Assembly (NCBI RefSeq): GCF_008039875.1
Contig: NZ_VRUU01000047.1
Span: forward strand, 1-41,303
Source: Methylobacterium sp. WL119
GTDB lineage: Bacteria; Pseudomonadota; Alphaproteobacteria; Rhizobiales; Beijerinckiaceae
DNA: 41,303 bases
Direction: 5' to 3'
The translations under genes and the position numbers were made by a program. Shown piece after piece: positions 38,742 through 41,303 of the stretch. Numbering within the stretch: position 1 is the stretch's first letter; each line of letters begins with the position of its first letter. Below the pieces are notes generated by a model. That model was not told the DNA's origin, did no database searches, and saw only the letters and a list, made by a program, of their open reading frames with translations.

Positions 38742-40750
38742 TTAGATCCTCGTGTTCGCTGCTGATAGGCGGGCACGAGCGTGTGCGGCAGCGAGGTAGC
38801 GCCCAATGAGTGCCGCGTAGACATCAGGCTTCAAGCCGCGCGCACCAAAGGATTGCACCACCACCTGACGTCGGCGTCGGCTCACCTTGGCCCGCGAGAG
38901 CACCCCGTTCGGCCGTGGCAGGAGGACGTTCGGTGCAAGCGCCAGCGTCAGGATGAGGCGCTTACCGTAGGTAACCTGGAAGTCTGCGATGTCCTGCCAG
39001 GCGATTGCGCCGTCGAGCAGAGGTGAGCGCAGCGCCTCGGGCGTCAGCACAAGGAGAGGCGAGCGGCTACGTCGATGGACGAGAGCTGCGTAAATCCCCG
39101 CCCCGATGACGCCAGAGGTGACCACAGCGGCCAGGATCTGCTGGGCTAGGGTATCGTGCACAATGCCAAGCGCGCGAGGGTACAGGAGCAGGATGGCACC
39201 GGTCCCGGCAAACAGTAGAGCGAGTACGCCCATCGTCCAGACTATCGGCGCACCGTTCTCGTGCACCAGCGTCTCTTCGGCTGGCACGGCCGCTACGGCC
39301 TCCTCCAGGTAGGCTCGTTCGGCACCCTGATGCTCTCGCGCCCGGGCGAGGAAGTCCGCGCTGATCGTGCGGCACAAGCTGGGCCAGTTTGCCACCAGAA
39401 CGTCCGGCCAAGCGCGATCCTCCGCTCCAAGCGGCCGGGCGGCACGGCGCATAAGGTCGGCATCAAGGGCGACGCCGAGCGCCGCGATGCGCTGCCGGTC
39501 CGGCGGGTGTGTATCGGTTGGATGTTCCTGCCTTTCGTCGAGATGGCTCGTCGGGTCCAGGAAGCCGGCGGCGGGGATCGCGTCGAGCACGTTTGCGACC
39601 AAGTCATTGCCCACTGCGTCCGGTGCGTTGAAAGCAGCTTCAAGGGTCGCGCCCATCACCGGTCCGAGAGCGCCGACGCGCAGCAGGGCAGAGGCGGCGG
39701 GTGACGTGCCTGAGACGAGGGCACCGCGCCGGTCGGCTTCGAACTCGCGCACCCGGCTCCAGCGGGCCACCGCCGCATCGAACGTGCCGAGGCTGCGGTG
39801 GCTGACATACGCTGCAGGTCGCGTGAGGATGTCGCCGACCCCGGAACCGCCGAGCGCAGCCAGCGCTCGTTGCAGACCGGCGTAGATCGGGGTGAACCGA
39901 CGACTGTAGGCGGTGTCCTCACCCGCGAAGTGCGCGAGTTCATGTCCGATCACCGCGGAAAGCTCGCGCCCGTCGAGCACACCAAGGTAAGGGGCAGGCA
40001 GGTAGAGGGTGCGACCAGTCAGGATCGTCCCGTCCATGGCCAAGCGTACGGCGCCCTCTGTGACGAAGAAGCCGCCGGTCAGGCCGACGATCACCGCGTC
40101 CGGCGGGAGAGCGTGCTGGCGCCCGGCGAGCTCGCGCACGAGGCGCCATAGGCCAGGGGCCTCCCGCTCATCTAAAGCCTGACCGTTCACATCGATGGGC
40201 TCGGGGGTGAACAGAGCGAACACGCCGCGCAGACCGCGTACGGCACCGATCGCGGCCCAAACCGCCAGGACGGCGATGATAAGCGCGCCAAACAGCAACT
40301 TCGCCTCGCCGGCCGAAAATCGCCCAACGAACCACAGGCCCCCAGCCTCGAACAGGGTCGTGCTCAGCACAGCGAGACTGAGGCCGATGATCTGCAGACC
40401 GAGTAGCACCGGCAACACGCGATGCACGAGGCCAAAGCTGGCGAGCAAGGCGTCGCGCGAGCGCCGTGCCCACTGACCTGCTGCCGCCGCGCCCACCAGC
40501 GCGACCAAACCAGCCAGCATCGCCAGCATCGTTCCAACGAGGGTCGCATACGGGATCCACGCCCGGGCGCTGGCGAGCGGTCGGTCGCGTTCCGCGCCAG
40601 CTAGGGCTTCCTGTGTCTTGTCGGCGGCCAGCGCTGCGCCGTAGGCGGTGCGTGCGCCCTCGAACCGGACTGAAGCGTAGGGGTCTGTTGCTGCCAGAAG
40701 GCGCAGCTGGACCAAAGAGACCGGCAACTCAACAAGCCGGCGGGTGTAAG
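38742..40750 (-). pseudogene. M48 family membrane metalloprotease, 5' end lost to an IS
   Basis: About 668 codons remain, from RRLVELPVSLVQLRLLAATD to the stop. A first membrane helix (LVGTMLAMLAGLVALVGAAA), two more (VLPVLLGLQIIGLSLAVLST; LLFGALIIAVLAVWAAIGAV) and the zinc site IGHELAHFAGEDTAYSRRF (HExxH at about + positions 39930-39944) are present, with the third ligand likely the Glu in REFEADRRGA. After the protease domain come two helices and a C-terminal domain. The N-terminal residues are supplied by IS DNA. Members are inner-membrane proteases for envelope quality control. It is probably not expressed normally. Confidence 0.85.
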
Positions 40751-41303
40751 AGCGCCTAACAGAACCGCCTGATTTGGTTGAGGGTGATGAGACTGGCGGC
40801 GAGGTTGGTGAAGGCCTTGTAGATGTCGGCGCGACGCTCGTAGCGTACGGGCAGGCGTCGGAAACGGTTGAACCAGGCATGGGTGCGCTCGACTACCCAA
40901 CGGTGACGCCCAAGCTTCTCGCTGCTGTCGATCCCGCGCCGAGCGATGCGAGGGACGATCCCACGGGCGCGGCACTCCTGGCGACGGGCACGGGCGTCGT
41001 AGGCCTTGTCGGCATGAAGCTTGTGGGGACGGCGGCGTGGGCGACCGCGCCGGCCGCTGCCCACGGGCGGGATCGCATCGAGGGTCGGGGCCATCATCAC
41101 GCTGTCGTGGCGGTTGGCCCCCGTGAAGGTCAGGCCGAGGGGCGTGCCGCGGGCATCGACGACGAGGTGGCGCTTGGTGCCCGGTTTGCCGCGATCCGTC
41201 GGGTTCGGGCCTGTGGCAGAGCCCCTTTTTTCGCCGGGACAGACGCGCTGTCCAGGCTGGCCCGGCTCCAGTCGAGCTGGCCGACTTCGTAAAGTCGCCC
41301 CAG
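40750..41303 (-). mobile_element. IS5-family insertion sequence, partial (runs off the window)
   Basis: The right-hand part of an IS5-type element interrupts the M48 gene at about 40750 (start TAGGCGCTCTTACACC on the minus strand side). Only one end is in the window, so terminal repeats and the target duplication cannot be compared. The transposase occupies nearly all of it. Confidence 0.85.
40756..41303 (-). CDS. IS5-family transposase, two frames, 5' partial
   Basis: Two frames are read leftward. The first (from 41303) is YEVGQLDWSRASLDSASVPA then KKG. The second continues ATGPNPTDRGKPGTKRHLVV, then DARGTPLGLTFTGANRHDSV, HKLHADKAYDARARR with the catalytic Asp, and RWVVERTHAWFNRFRRLPVR with the catalytic Glu, ending LITLNQIRRFC. 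The switch is -1 at a run of six A (minus strand; T6 at 41226-41231) followed by GGGG, typical of programmed frameshifting in this IS group. The protein is a DDE transposase. The N-terminal DNA-binding part lies beyond the window edge. Confidence 0.88.
   Translation of the reverse strand, partial: GATLRSRPARLEPGQPGQRVCPGEKRGSATGPNPTDRGKPGTKRHLVVDARGTPLGLTFTGANRHDSVMMAPTLDAIPPVGSGRRGRPRRRPHKLHADKAYDARARRQECRARGIVPRIARRGIDSSEKLGRHRWVVERTHAWFNRFRRLPVRYERRADIYKAFTNLAASLITLNQIRRFC

Overview
The window looks like a chromosomal or megaplasmid stretch of a high-GC alphaproteobacterium, most likely Methylobacterium or a close relative. The reasons are an Omp25-type barrel porin, an HWE histidine kinase, a Ros/MucR regulator, DUF6894 and DUF1622 small proteins, an abundance of PAS-domain sensors, and a YsnF/CsbD/DUF3618 stress cluster. 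No rRNA, tRNA or CRISPR was found.

Layout. 1-6.4 kb: the 5' part of a porin, an internally deleted HNH-type gene, a three-PAS HWE kinase, and several small minus-strand proteins (Cys-rich, DUF3597, secreted SH3-like, coiled coil). 6.1-9.8 kb: an HTH protein followed by a frameshifted small gene, a secreted DUF2059 protein, an ihfB-led run of overlapping genes, and a secreted DUF305 protein. 9.9-14.6 kb: a decayed mobile-element zone of short overlapping genes. It holds an XRE repressor with an in-frame stop before its family-like tail, orphan copies of that tail, DUF6894 proteins, an ORF fused to an integrase C-terminus, two more XRE-like proteins and a MucR regulator. 14.7-24.4 kb: a signalling block with an AraC regulator, an EAL pseudogene that has lost its GGDEF domain, a soluble 3xPAS chemoreceptor with a C-terminal PilZ domain, a cupredoxin, a GAF-GGDEF-EAL phosphodiesterase whose GGDEF is degenerate, two adjacent DUF1622 membrane proteins, and a PAS-LuxR regulator.

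24.5-31.5 kb: a co-directional cluster of thirteen small stress and envelope genes (GlsB/YeaQ-like, membrane protein, two YsnF/AvaK DUF2382 proteins, secreted PepSY-like, a 17M-like membrane paralogue, YidB, Lys/His-rich helix, CsbD, a YqjD/YqjE-like pair, DUF3618). Several are coupled by 4-nt start/stop overlaps. It is probably an envelope and desiccation stress regulon. 31.8-33.4 kb: a small membrane protein and a YihY/BrkB protein ending in a perfect 19-bp hairpin.

33.8-35.1 kb: a small gene with ACG where its ATG should be, which runs directly into a GMC oxidoreductase lacking its FAD-binding N-terminus; this is a deletion scar. 35.4-38.3 kb: a hybrid PAS/GAF histidine kinase with receiver. 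38.7-41.3 kb: an M48 membrane metalloprotease cut at its 5' end by an IS5-family element that runs off the window.

Two themes recur. One is sensory and c-di-GMP signalling joined to general stress output. The other is heavy local gene decay, with at least seven truncated, fused, frameshifted or start-less genes.
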